In this document: positions 35,691 to 46,338 of the stretch, one piece after another
Layout: every line of letters begins with the position of its first letter
Position numbering within the stretch: the stretch's first letter is position 1
Assembly (NCBI GenBank): GCA_029747015.1
Contig: JAKOGI010000005.1
Location: 1,482,191-1,546,190, forward strand
Reading direction: 5' to 3'
Source: Carnegiea gigantea
Taxonomy: Eukaryota; Streptophyta; Magnoliopsida; Caryophyllales; Cactaceae
DNA length: 64,000 nt
Translations under genes and position numbers: made by a program
Notes under the pieces: model-generated
Seen by the model: only the letters and a program-made list of their open reading frames with translations
Databases searched by the model: none
What the model was told of the DNA's origin: nothing

Positions 35691-38600
35691 ATGTATGTGT
35701 AAATTAACTCGCTCTCGTTCTCTCTTTAAGTCTCTTCCTTTTCCTTCTCTGTCGTCCTTCTTCATGCATCTGTTATCTGTTAGAGATAAGATTGTTTACA
35801 TCTGTTATTGTTATCGATGCATTCAATTCGAGCTCGTATGTTAGCTAGCTAGTTTATAGTTGCCATGACGGGTCATTTGCATGGTTCATGGCATGTGGAT
35901 TGGTTTTCAATTGCTTGGTTTCAATTGCCTATTTCCCCCCCCCCCTCTCTTCCTTTTTTTAGATTCCTTTTATATATATTTATATGTGGATTTCATCAAT
36001 GTATAATCTCCCTTTCTCCAACCTCTTTTATTGTGTCTGTTACTTGTTAAGGATAAGATTACATACATATCGATTTTGCTAAGTACGGCATCTTCTGAAT
36101 TAATATTTAACGATAGTGGCATAGTTTTTATATTGTTATCATTACATTCAACCTCTTATATATGCAAGCTACCTTAGATTATGTTGCTATGTATTGGTCA
36201 TTTTATATGGAATGGGAATTGGTTTTCAATTGCTCAGATTCGACTCTCTAATTTTTCTTAGAATGCTGAAAAGGGATGAGTGGATACTATTTTATACTTA
36301 TGGTTGGTCCATATATAGCACCAAGAACAACTATATATTCCCTCTTTTTCCCCTTAATTTATTTCTCTTGTCATCTTCCAATCTAGTGATACTTCTATTG
36401 AAATTCTAGCAATAACAAACAAATTAGGCTGCATAGGTTCCCTACAAAACTTGAGAGGTCATATATATATATATATATATACACACACAACATTTTCTAT
36501 ATATGCAAGAGAGTCTTTTTCCAAATTTCAGTATTTCTTTAGAAGTAAAATCCGATAACAAGTTCCTAACTCTGTTATGTTTGTTCTTCGTTAATTTAAA
36601 TTTGCAGGTCGAACTATGAAGTAGCAGAACTAACGTGGGAAAATGGGCACCTGGCCATGCACGAACTAGGAGGGATGTTCTCCCCTCCGGCTTCGACCCT
36701 GTCCTCCCTGGCAAAGCCTACTTGGGGGGGCGGGGGCGGGGGCGGAGGCGGGGGCGGTGCCGGTGGCGGTAGGGCTGGAGACACGTTAGAATCCATAGTC
36801 CACCAAGCAACATGTCGTAACAAAATAAACCCAAATTCCATGCCTACTTCAACCACTCAACTAGTTATGGGACATGACAATATGGACAATGTGGCTCCTG
36901 TTGTGGCACCTTCCGGTGGGAAATGGGCGGAGAATTCCGGCCCAATGCAGCCTGCTCCGGCTCCTCCTCCGCCTCCCTCGAGATTGGTGAAGAAACGGAT
37001 GCGTGAACCCAACGATCATGAGAGCGCGTGTGCTAGTGCAAACGCCGTGTTTTGTGGGGAAAACAATGACACTACTATGATCACTTGGGCATCTCATGAG
37101 TCTCCTAGGAGCTGCGCAAGAACTAAGACTACTACTGATGAGGATTCTGCTTGTCATGGTGGATCGGTATGTTCGATCTCCTAATTACACTCTTTCCCCG
37201 GTTTTCTTTTTATTTATGTTAAGTTCAGCCTTTACATTTGGGTGTCAATTAGCCAAATTAGTAAAATTCTTAGAAGCTGTCAAAATCCTAGGTTCGAATT
37301 CTACATGCATCGATCTTTGCACCTCTCTTATATCAAAAAAACCTCATGTTTATGCGAAAATGTTAGCCTTATGCTTATGATGCTCAAATGGGGTCAGGAC
37401 AAGTTTATTCTTGTGCGAAATAAATGAAGTCTGATTGCATTTTAAAGTTTATTCTTGTGCAAAGTGACTCGAGCCTTGTTCCCCTTCCCCTGGGCCTGTT
37501 AGTCTGTCGGGTTTCCCCTGAGATAGGAGGCCCAACAGGTGGTCCACTTAGTCATCTATGTAGCGATAAGGCCGCCTATATTTGGATCTTTCAAATCTCG
37601 TACAAGCAGGATCCACACTGGGAACAGTTACCTTCTCATATAATTGATTGTTTAATTTCTTAAGTTAAAGAAGAAATTAAAACACCTTGATTTTGGTCTT
37701 AAAATTTGATACAGGAAAACCACGAGGAAGGGAGGGAGATTAAATCAGAAAGAGGGCGTTCCTACACAACAAGAAAAGGAAGAGCAGCTGCTATTCATAA
37801 TCAATCTGAGCGGGTAGCCCACACAGAACACCTTATCTTTTGTTACTATATCGACTTTCTACACAGTTGAAAGACTTCATGTTGGAAAACTTACTAGTTG
37901 AAGGACTTACTATCGGACAACTTTCCTAATTTCAATTCGCGTTATAGTGAACAAAGAACGTGTTATACGTCCTATTGAGCTAACCTCTTCTTCTGTTTTT
38001 GTGGTCGTATTTAATATGTTACAGAGACGAAGAGACCGTATCAACCAAAAAATGAAAGCTTTGCAGAAGCTAGTCCCCAATGCAAGCAAGGTAAGGAAAT
38101 TTAAATTAATAATCGATGTTTGATTCGAAATGCTAAAATTTGCTCTAGTTTAGCATATATAGTAGCATCAGCATCACGCAGTGTGAGTCCAGCTACTACT
38201 GTTTATGGGTTGTTCGAGAGACTATTTCCAAAACTAACTTCGCTTCTAAATTAAAAACAGACGGATAAAGCATCGATGTTGGACGAGGTGATAGATTACT
38301 TAAAGCAGCTCCAAGCACAGGTTCAGATGATGAGCAATGCAAGATTGATGCCCCAAATGATCATGCCCATAGGAATGCAGCAACATTTACAGATGTCTCT
38401 TCTAGCAAGAATGGGAATGGGAATGGGAATGGGAATGGGAATGGGGACAGGGATTGGGATGGGGATGGGAATGGGGATCGGAATGCTCGATACACCTCAA
38501 GCACCGGTCCCACTACTGATCCAGCCGACCCAGGCTGCTACTGCCGCATCAGGGTTCGTGGTCCCAGCGGCCTTTGTGGTTCCACAGATGATTGCTACTG

Positions 38601-39168
38601 CTGTTACTGAACAACCAGGGCCTGATCAGGGCCCTAATACTTCAGGCCCTTCGCAGAATCCTCATAGCACCCTTTTGGCACAGGCAAGTGATTCTGACAT
38701 AGCCTTGAACATAGTCCCTGTTCTTTTTATAATCTTGTTCTTCTATTTCATTTTATGTTTGAATGATTATCAACGATCACAATTGGAATTGCACTAGACC
38801 CAAACTGAACCACCAAAAATTCATCTGCCTGAACAATTCAAATGCATGTATCACTAGCATGTTCCAACACGAACCAAAATAAGAACAGACCCGCATAGCC
38901 CATTTGCTAGGCCTTGTATCTGGTGGTCTTTGATGATACATTTAACTAAAGTCGAGCTACTGGTGGCCTATAAGAGGGTGGAGTTCTCCCATCACAGCTT
39001 ACAGTTTGACCTTAATTATATTGATTCAATGTATGGTGCATTTATGTGCAGTCTATGAACATCGACCTCTACAACAGAATGGCAGCCTTACAAAGACAGC
39101 AGCAGCAACAGCAGATGATAGCACAACCGGGAAGCACTCAACTACAGTTGAACCATCAACATGTCTAA
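35691..39168 (+). CDS. PIF7: PIF7-like bHLH transcription factor, complete
   Basis: Coding exons are 35691-35692 (the AT of the start codon), 36608-37166, 37715-37813, 38025-38090, 38261-38683 and 39052-39168, giving 421 aa. The first junction makes ATG, TCG, AAC, TAT; the protein opens MSNYEVAELTWENG, as PIF7 does. The phytochrome-B-binding APB motif is residues 8-15 (ELTWENGH), with His where the family has Gln. A poly-Gly run follows, then DTLESIVHQA, then a Pro-rich stretch. The basic region includes His215, Glu219 and Arg223 for G-box contact (IHNQSERRRRDRIN); the helix-loop-helix runs to about residue 265. A Gly-Met repeat follows. The tail NIDLYNRMAAL plus a Gln run matches PIF7. PIF7 acts in the nucleus in shade and temperature growth responses. 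The last intron uses a GC donor. UNE10 is the nearest alternative identity. Confidence 0.9.
37235..37335 (+). mobile_element. Possible SINE-like fragment in PIF7-like intron 2
   Basis: It contains a B-box-like aggttcgaattc followed by tacatgcatcgatctttgca. A similar block (agattcgaattcaatctac-atcaatctttcaa) lies at about 58660-58684. There is no clear tail or target-site duplication. This is a weak call based on one shared motif. Confidence 0.3.
38408..38482. repeat. ggaatg hexanucleotide microsatellite in coding sequence
   Basis: About twelve imperfect ggaatg/gggatg units encode an alternating Gly-Met tract just after the bHLH region of the PIF7-like protein. Arabidopsis relatives carry shorter Gly/Met or Gln tracts here, so length is probably variable. 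Confidence 0.85.
38900..39000 (-). mobile_element. Truncated SINE copy 4 in PIF7-like last intron
   Basis: The plus-strand text taaagtcgagctactggtgg and ggagttctcccatcacag match the 3' half of the SINE at 30.5 kb in the same orientation. The tail and 5' half are missing. Confidence 0.55.
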
Positions 39169-40482
39169 GGAAGTTGATGAAGATGACCGTCCGAGTTCTG
39201 CAGGATTCTTAGAGCAGTTTAGGATTTGTAAATGGTTTTTGAATCTCTTTCATAGCTCATACAGTCATACCCCATGATTTATTTTTCGTATATCATGTAG
39301 TGCATTCTATTTATACATTGCAACATGCCCCAAAGTGTATTGTGCAAAATATTCGCCATAAGAATGACAGGACGAAAATAGTAGTTTTGAACTATTAGTT
39401 CATCAGAAATCAGAATTGAGTTATCATTTGATGTTGTTTTTCTAGTCAGTCACATAAATGTACTCAATTAGCGTTCCCAATGACCCTATTGAATGCTCAT
39501 AAGTCATAACTAGTATATTTTCCTATTCACGTCAATTACTACATCTCTTCCCCTATCCCCCTATAAATTCATATGGCTTCTGGGGTACTGGTTTACCCAA
39601 CATAGGGTAAGAGTAGGCAATTTGCACTAAGCCGTGTTCTGGTTTTTAACATGTTCTACTCTAAATTTTGCATTGAAATATATTCAATACTATATATAAT
39701 GATAGAGATGACTTCATAATTTGGAGCGCACATGAATTGATTATTGTTTGACACACATGTCTTTATATTCAATTTCGTATAATATTTAGGTCGTGTTCTC
39801 GTGTCGTGTTAAAAACTCCTATCTTTAATCTTAGACGAATATGATTAAGGGGGAAAAAGCAAATTTTATAGTAGTACCTGGTGGTCCTACCCTACGAAGC
39901 TAGGTTATCATATATGGTGCCTTTTTTAATTTTTTAAACCCACCCTGTGTTTCCAACGTTTTCCTTTCTGGGGGGAAAAAAAAAGTTTCCCTGATCCACA
40001 CTGGGCCACGTCACTTGGTCTATAAATTTGGGTCTACAATATAAGTGCTGGAAGGAGGGTCAATTGATTGTCTATCTAGAGCTGGTGAGAAGAGGGCCGC
40101 TTTGTCACGAAAACCTACCATTATATGTGAGTGGAATCAAAGAAGACGTGAGAATCAGTGCTGGAAATTTCAGCAACTTGTACCCACATTGCAGTCAAAT
40201 CTCAAGAAATCAAAAAAGGGAAAGCATATCTCCTCTTCCCTTTGTGGCATGAAACACATGCACACAGTCAAGGAATTTCTCTGTTTCAATCAAGATGACT
40301 GTAGTTGGAATATAGATGTATATGTGGTTGAACTGTTGAAGAACAGTCACTTTACACTGTATCTGTCTGTACTTCTGAAAGTGCAAATTTTGGTCCTGGG
40401 GGGCGAATAAAGTTGACTTCAGAAGCATTATATCGTCATACTTTCGAGCTAGATATTGTAATATCTTTAGGACGGTGAGACG
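39169..40482. other. Spacer after the PIF7-like gene
   Basis: AT-rich. It probably contains the PIF7-like 3' UTR (first few hundred bases). Several short frames near 40030-40410 resemble no known family. Nothing else is supported. Confidence 0.35.
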
Positions 40483-40815
40483 TAGATCTGACAAATGCGT
40501 TATGCGGTTTGGGTACGGATTGGGTTAAGTTTGGGTCGGGCCATGTTTCATGTTAAGTAGCATTTCGGATCGGTTTGGTTGGGTGAACTTCGGTTCGGAT
40601 CGGGTCGACTTCGGGTCAATCAATTTTTGGTCCAATACATTTGTCATGTAAAAATAAGTAACTTTGCAAAAATCTTCGGGTCAAGTATGATTCAATTCGG
40701 GTCAATTCGGATTTCGGGTCCACCTTCGGGTGAGTCTATTTCGAATGTCGGGTTGAGTAGGAGTTCGGGTCGTTTGGTTCGAATTTCGGGTCTCGGATCA
40801 ATTTTACCAGATCTA
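40483..40815. mobile_element. hAT-type MITE, family 1 copy 1 (333 bp)
   Basis: Ends are tagatctgacaaat and attttaccagatcta, an inverted repeat matching at about 12 of 14 positions. It is flanked by the 8-bp duplication gtgagacg (40475-40482) and gggagacg (40816-40823), 7 of 8 identical. The interior is rich in cgggtc/ttcgg repeats and matches the copy at 58.15-58.44 kb. The 8-bp duplication supports a hAT-type origin. Confidence 0.75.
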
Positions 40816-41784
40816 GGGAGACGTTTGAAATTGAAACAGTTGATTGAACTATTCTTTTAAAAATGCATTTTTGGTTTGAGAGTACGATGACATGTTAGTT
40901 ATAGTAACACGTAATAATTTAGCTTTATTTTCCAAAAGGGAGGGGGCATTTTAGAGAACAGAGAATTCTAGATACAGGACAGCTCATTTCAGTGTGAGAA
41001 AAAAGCAAATGCAGACCACAAATTTGATATGCCCATGATAAATGTTAGACCATAGCAATGGAAGGAGACATGACTTGTGATGTCTAATATAGGGGTCATT
41101 GACAGCTACTTCAAAGACCGGAAAATATCCTGTCATCAAACAAGGGAACCTAACAACAGCATTCACGGGTACTACCAAAGAGAAAACAAATCAATCAATT
41201 GATCTGTTTATATAAATGCTTATAGTGGCAAGACTGTCTATATTTGAATCCCTCTAGGCCCTGCGAATTACGCTGGAAGTTGTTGCGAGACTTGCAATGT
41301 ACTTACAGGGTTCAGGCGGTAGATTTTAGTCTTGCCTATATCTTGCATTTTTTTTTTTTCTTTTTTCCTTTGTTTAGAAGATGGTAAGCTGATCTACGTA
41401 ATGTCCAAGGATAACCAAATGAGTCCGCAAAGGCCACAGGAAGGGGGCTGCTGTGAAAGAACCCAGGCCAAGAGGACTGGGTTCCTCTCAAATCGCGACA
41501 ATAAAGGAATTTTGGCACACCTAAGACTGGAACCTAGGACTCCTCCATGGAAGCGCTATTGAAGATAGTTTTACTATACTTGTCGGTTTAAGGTTGCATA
41601 TTTTTTTTAGCTTCCCTATTTCTTAGTATAGCCATATAGGTGGTAGCATTTATGAACAAAAATGAATCCGACAAAAGCCCATGAGCCTACAGAACTTCGT
41701 AGGCTTAACTATGTAAGTTCGATTCAGTAGGGTCATGAGCTTTATACAATCATGCATTACCAAGTTGAAACAGATTTGCACCAA

Positions 41785-41890
41785 GGCTGGGATGAGCCAT
41801 CGCACCTGGGTTTGACCCAAATCTTGAGCTAAGCCATCTCACCTGAGTCAGACCCAAGCCTGGGCCGATCCATCTCACCTGAGTTCGACT
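41785..41890. repeat. Three-unit tandem repeat, about 45 bp
   Basis: Three diverged units centre on gccatctcacctgagt followed by a gacccaa-like end (gagccatcgcacctgggttt, aagccatctcacctgagtca, atccatctcacctgagttcg). No frame is supported. Confidence 0.6.
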
Positions 41891-42109
41891 AGCCTGCTCA
41901 CTCAGTGAACAGTATAGTGACTCTGTGCAATGAAGCTAGTGTTGGATCGTGAAGAACGTTACAGCAACCTAGTCTAATGTATGAGTGGAGGAACAGTCAG
42001 TGATATCTGACAGGCTGGATAATATACAGCAACCTCTTCACATTATGTTCATGGGCTTCCAGTTTCTATCAGGATATGGATTTGACTGTTGCATTTTGAG
42101 TTGCTTTCT

Positions 42110-45100
42110 GATTGAAGTTACGCTCTGCGTTTTTACGTCTTTTGGCCTGCCCTAAAACTTGGCTGAACCATCAAGATCGATGGGCAGATAGCAGCTGCAT
42201 TCACCAGCACCTCCCCAGACATAGTGTACAACAAGCTGTTCCCTGTCCTAAGAGTCTTGGATCTATAGCATTTCGGGTGCTACAAATGCCTAGGAAAGCT
42301 TAAGTTCTTGACAGTATATTATTGATCTTATGGAAAACTAACTGCCCAGTCATTGCTGAAGCACCTCGCCATTGAATTGACCCAATGGAATAAAGAGGCG
42401 TTTGGTACACTTTTGAAGCGGAAAAGGAAGGCTTGGGCGCGTTTGCAAGGAATTAAATGGTACCCTCGACCAAATTGAAACCTTATGGTTCCAAAAGTCT
42501 AGAATGAAGCTATCCGCCATGGGATCGAAACATTAGACATTTTTCCCTAAGCACGGTTATCAGAAGAAGGTACAACCGCACTGAAGCCCTGTCAAATGAC
42601 ACAGATAATTGGATTAACAGTCATGAGGAGGTCAAGACTCATGTTATGGGCATTTTTGAACATTGGTTCACGGACTCAGGTTATCTCCATTACAAAGTCG
42701 GCTTATCAGGGATTGTTTCCTAAGATTAACGATGGACTAACGGACTGGACTTTCTTCCTTTCACGTCTAGAGAACTTCTCATAGCAAGTCCAACCCACGG
42801 GCACATTCAAGGCTCCTGGCCCAGATGACTTCCAGGCCCATTCTTTCCAACGTTTTTGGGCTCTTGTTGGGAGTACTGTTTGTGACTTGGTTCTGAGTGT
42901 GCGACATGGGACTGATGTGCCTAAGGAGCTTCACGAGACCTTCCTCACCCTCATCCGAAAGGTCAACAACCCGCAATATGTTACACAATTTCGACCAATC
43001 GGTCTTTGTGATGTAACTTATAAGATGATCAGTAGGGTGACTGTCCAACGATTGAAGCTCATATTCCCTGTACTAATCTCGCCAATGCAAGCAAGTTTTG
43101 TCCCTGACAATCAGATTAGTGATAATGTAAATCATGATGCAGGAAGTGCTCCATTAAATGAAGGCACAAAAAGGAACAAAGGGGATCATGGTAATTAAAA
43201 TCAGCCTCGAAAATGCTTATGCTAGATTGAAATAAAGTTTTATCCAGGAAACCCTGCGGGAGATAGGAATACCCAATAACTTGATTAAGGTAATTATGAA
43301 CTGTGTCACTCCTTGCGTCAGGAGTGTCTTATGGAATGGAGAGCCCAACGAAGAATTATTCCCATCCAGAAGGGTGAGGCAGGGGGATCCCCTTTCTCCT
43401 TATCTCTTTATGGCATGTATGGAGAGGGTGTCCGACTTGATTGAAGAAGTTGTTAATCTTCGGGAATGGAAACCTGTAGTGGTGGAATAAACCTGAAATT
43501 GCCAGTCTTCCTTTTGCAGATGATCTAGCTCTCTTTTGCTAAAGCGAGCATGGACCAGTCCCAAGTTATTAAGTAGTGCTAGGATAGGTTTGGTGAGGCT
43601 TCGGGCCGAAAGGTTACCCTAGCTAAGTCTCAAGTCCATTTTTCGGCTAACACAAGCCCAAGCACGATTGAGGCGGTTTGCAATAGGCTGGGCATGGAGG
43701 CCACACAGGATTTGGGCATGGAATCACGGTTGTGTTACTTGAGCCCGTTTCCAATAAATTGAAGGGTGGACAAATGCTTAGCGGGTTGGAAAGCCCAAAG
43801 TCTTTCTCTCGCGGGTCGGGCCACCCTAATTCCGCGCATTATATATGTTATCCCAGCTTATGCTATGCAGCGTGCAGACAACCCACCTGCCGAGGTCTGT
43901 GATAGAAAGATCTGACCGTGCCTGTGGGGAGGCACGGCTACGGATAGGAAGATCCATTTGGTTAGCTGGGATGTTGTAACCAAGCCAGACGATTAAACTC
44001 AACCTTTTTGGCTAAGTTAGGCTGGGGAGCTTTGAATGAAAAGACTACACTTTGGGTTAGGTTTCTTTTTAATAAATATTGAAAGCAAGTTGGAGGCGAT
44101 GCAAACCAGACCAAATGCCTTAAAACTCTTGGAAGGGTATCATGGAATATGGATAATGGAGACATTCTGCACAAAGGGGTCCACAAGGCACCAAGGCGGT
44201 GGTCACCGGGGGAAAGACCAGATTTAGGATCCCGGGGGGGGGGGGGGGGGGGACTCCATTAATTGGGTGGGGGCAACTCCATTAATTGATTGTGCACTGC
44301 ATGAAGTACCCCCTAACTTCGCGTTACATCCGGGACTATTGGGAGGAGAGAAGGGGTTAGCGATGGGAAGAATTTGTGGATTGGCTGAAGAAAATAGCAT
44401 TCTTTGAACCAGTTTTGATGGGTGAAGAGAATCACATCCATTGGTGTAGATCCAGTTCGGGTTAATTCACAATCGGGTTGGCTAAAAGTATGCTATAAAT
44501 ATGTTGAGGAGACAGGTCTATCCCAAAGTTGATTGTTCTTGATAGCGTTTATGGAAAGTTCAGGCCCCTCAAAGAATCAGGGCGTTCATATGGCTCGTCG
44601 TGGATGACAAGATAATGCATAATGTTAATCGATCAAAAAAGGGTTTGACTTCTAACCCTCGTCGTTCAGTTTGCGAAACCCGCTTGGAGGATACTGAGCA
44701 TGTCTTGTGTTCTTGTTAGGATGCTAGGAGAGTTTGGCAACATCTAGTACAACAGGGCTTGGGAAGCCGCTACTATGATGATGAATTTGACTTATAGATC
44801 AAGCATACAACAACAACAACTCCCAGACTTATAGATAAAGCATCATATTACTAATTCGATGTGTGATAAAGACTAGCCCACCAAATTTATCATCTTGAAA
44901 TACTTATGGAAATGGAGGAATGGCCGACTCTTTGTTCGGCCAGATGAGGTCTCTTTTGACAAGATAGGTTTCCTAGGAAGCAGATTTAAGGAAATAATTT
45001 GTGCTCTCAGAAATGAGGAAAGTAGAGGTGGCGCTAGCACAGTGCGTAACAAGGAGGTGTTCATCAAGTGGTCAGCCCCACCAGAAGGTTGGATCCTGTT

Positions 45101-45640
45101 GAACACGGATGGAGCTGCTAAAGGGAATGTCGGTCATGCTAGGGGTGCGGGCGTTTTCCGCGGGGGCTCAGGGTGATTGGTTACGTGGTTTTGCTGAGTA
45201 TCCGGGTGCTTGTTCCGCTGTCAAGGCAGAGCTTAAAGCTGTACTTCGGGAATTACGACTTGCTTGAGGGCGGGAAATTCAGAAGTTGTGGGTTAACCTG
45301 GACTCCATGGTTAAAGTGGGATTGATCAAGGACAACTATCAGGTTGCTATGGAACAATATCCTCTAATCAAGCAGTGCAAAGACCTGAGCACAAGTCCTG
45401 GGTGGAAGTCCTGATTTCTCATTGCCTCAGAGCTAAAAAGGTCGTGGATAGGTTAGCAAATATCAGTGTTGAGCTGAACGATAAACTTGTGTATTTTGAC
45501 TCACCCCCTCCAAATTGAGATCAAGGATCTCTTGCTCATGAATATTATAGGGGTTGCTTGGCCCCATTTAGTCTCTAGTTGATAAGATCTTTTGGGGTGC
45601 GTAACCCCTTCTTCTGCAAACCCCCCCCCCCAAAAAAAAG
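42110..45640 (+). mobile_element. Decayed LINE (L1-type with RNase H)
   Basis: Fragments appear in the order of a plant L1 ORF2. A linker with KRKRKAWARLQGIK lies near 42420. Reverse-transcriptase pieces YVTQFRPIGLCDVTYKMISR and QASFVPDNQISDNV fall at about 42970-43130. RQGDPLSPYLF lies at about 43378-43410. A degenerate zinc-knuckle region follows near 44570-44760. The RNase H piece WSAPPEGWILLNTDGAAKGN starts near 45070 and continues with FRGGSG. The 3' end (ggggtgcgtaacccc, then C and A runs at 45620-45638) is typical of these elements. Frames are broken many times, so it is inactive. The 5' limit is my estimate. A G-run of about 19 (44234-44252) and a tiny insertion (44807-44825) interrupt it. 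Confidence 0.85.
44807..44825 (-). mobile_element. Tiny retroposed insert with 18-bp TSD inside the LINE
   Basis: The 19-bp insert acaacaacaacaactccca is flanked by gacttatagatcaagcat (44789-44806) and gacttatagataaagcat (44826-44843), 17 of 18 identical. The insert looks like the reversed (TTG)n tail of an Au-type SINE with almost all of its body missing. Confidence 0.5.
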
Positions 45641-45898
45641 ATTCCAGTTATTGAATCATCTTTCTAATTCAGTGATACCTAGATTGGCATTGTCTCCAAT
45701 GAAACCCAGCTGCCCAACACACAGAAGCAGGATTACATGATACACACAATATGCCATATGGGTCTCCTTAACCAGCAAAACAACCCACCCGTGTGGGTCG
45801 AGCTACAGCATGACAGCAATGTAAGCTGTAATATGCATTCAGAAGCTTATCCTTGGCAAGCAAAAGATGCAATTTCTCAGTTAACCAGTAAGGAACAA

Positions 45899-45939
<41 letters not shown>
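45899..45939. repeat. (AT)n microsatellite
   Basis: About 20 uninterrupted at dinucleotides, downstream of the minus-strand calmodulin-binding gene. Confidence 0.95.
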
Positions 45940-45942
<3 letters not shown>

Positions 45943-46174
45943 GAAACAATGTACAGTCACAAGCACAATAGAAAACATTTTTCTGGCAAGGGCAAAGCAA
46001 AACATTCATGCTGAACCAACAAACAGCTCTGAAATGAAGAACTGTACATATGAAGAGAACCAGCTCCACCCAGGGCCGATTACAGTAAGATGTAGGAAAT
46101 CAGATACACCTCCGTGCACAAATATGAAAAAGAGTATATATTTTCTTTTGTGTGTGTCTGTGTTTGTTTTTTTT

Positions 46175-46192
46175 GGGGGGGGGGGGGGGGGG
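46175..46192. repeat. G18 tract in the presumed 3' UTR
   Basis: A T8 run followed by 18 G, 147 bp beyond the stop codon of the minus-strand calmodulin-binding gene. On the transcript it would read as a C-run followed by an A-run. Confidence 0.9.
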
Positions 46193-46338
46193 CTCTGTTG
46201 CAGGACTTAAGTCACCAAAGCAGGGCATTTCCTCAAGATGCAATTCCTCATGACAACCAGATCATGTCTGTTCACCCTCAGCTCATTTTAAAACTATCAT
46301 ACAGAAGAAAGCTGTAACACATACCATTCGTCGGTGAC

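Noticed and set aside
40028..40410. Overlapping plus-strand frames of 74 and 121 codons
   Set aside because: No recognisable family, and no upstream or downstream exon that extends them.
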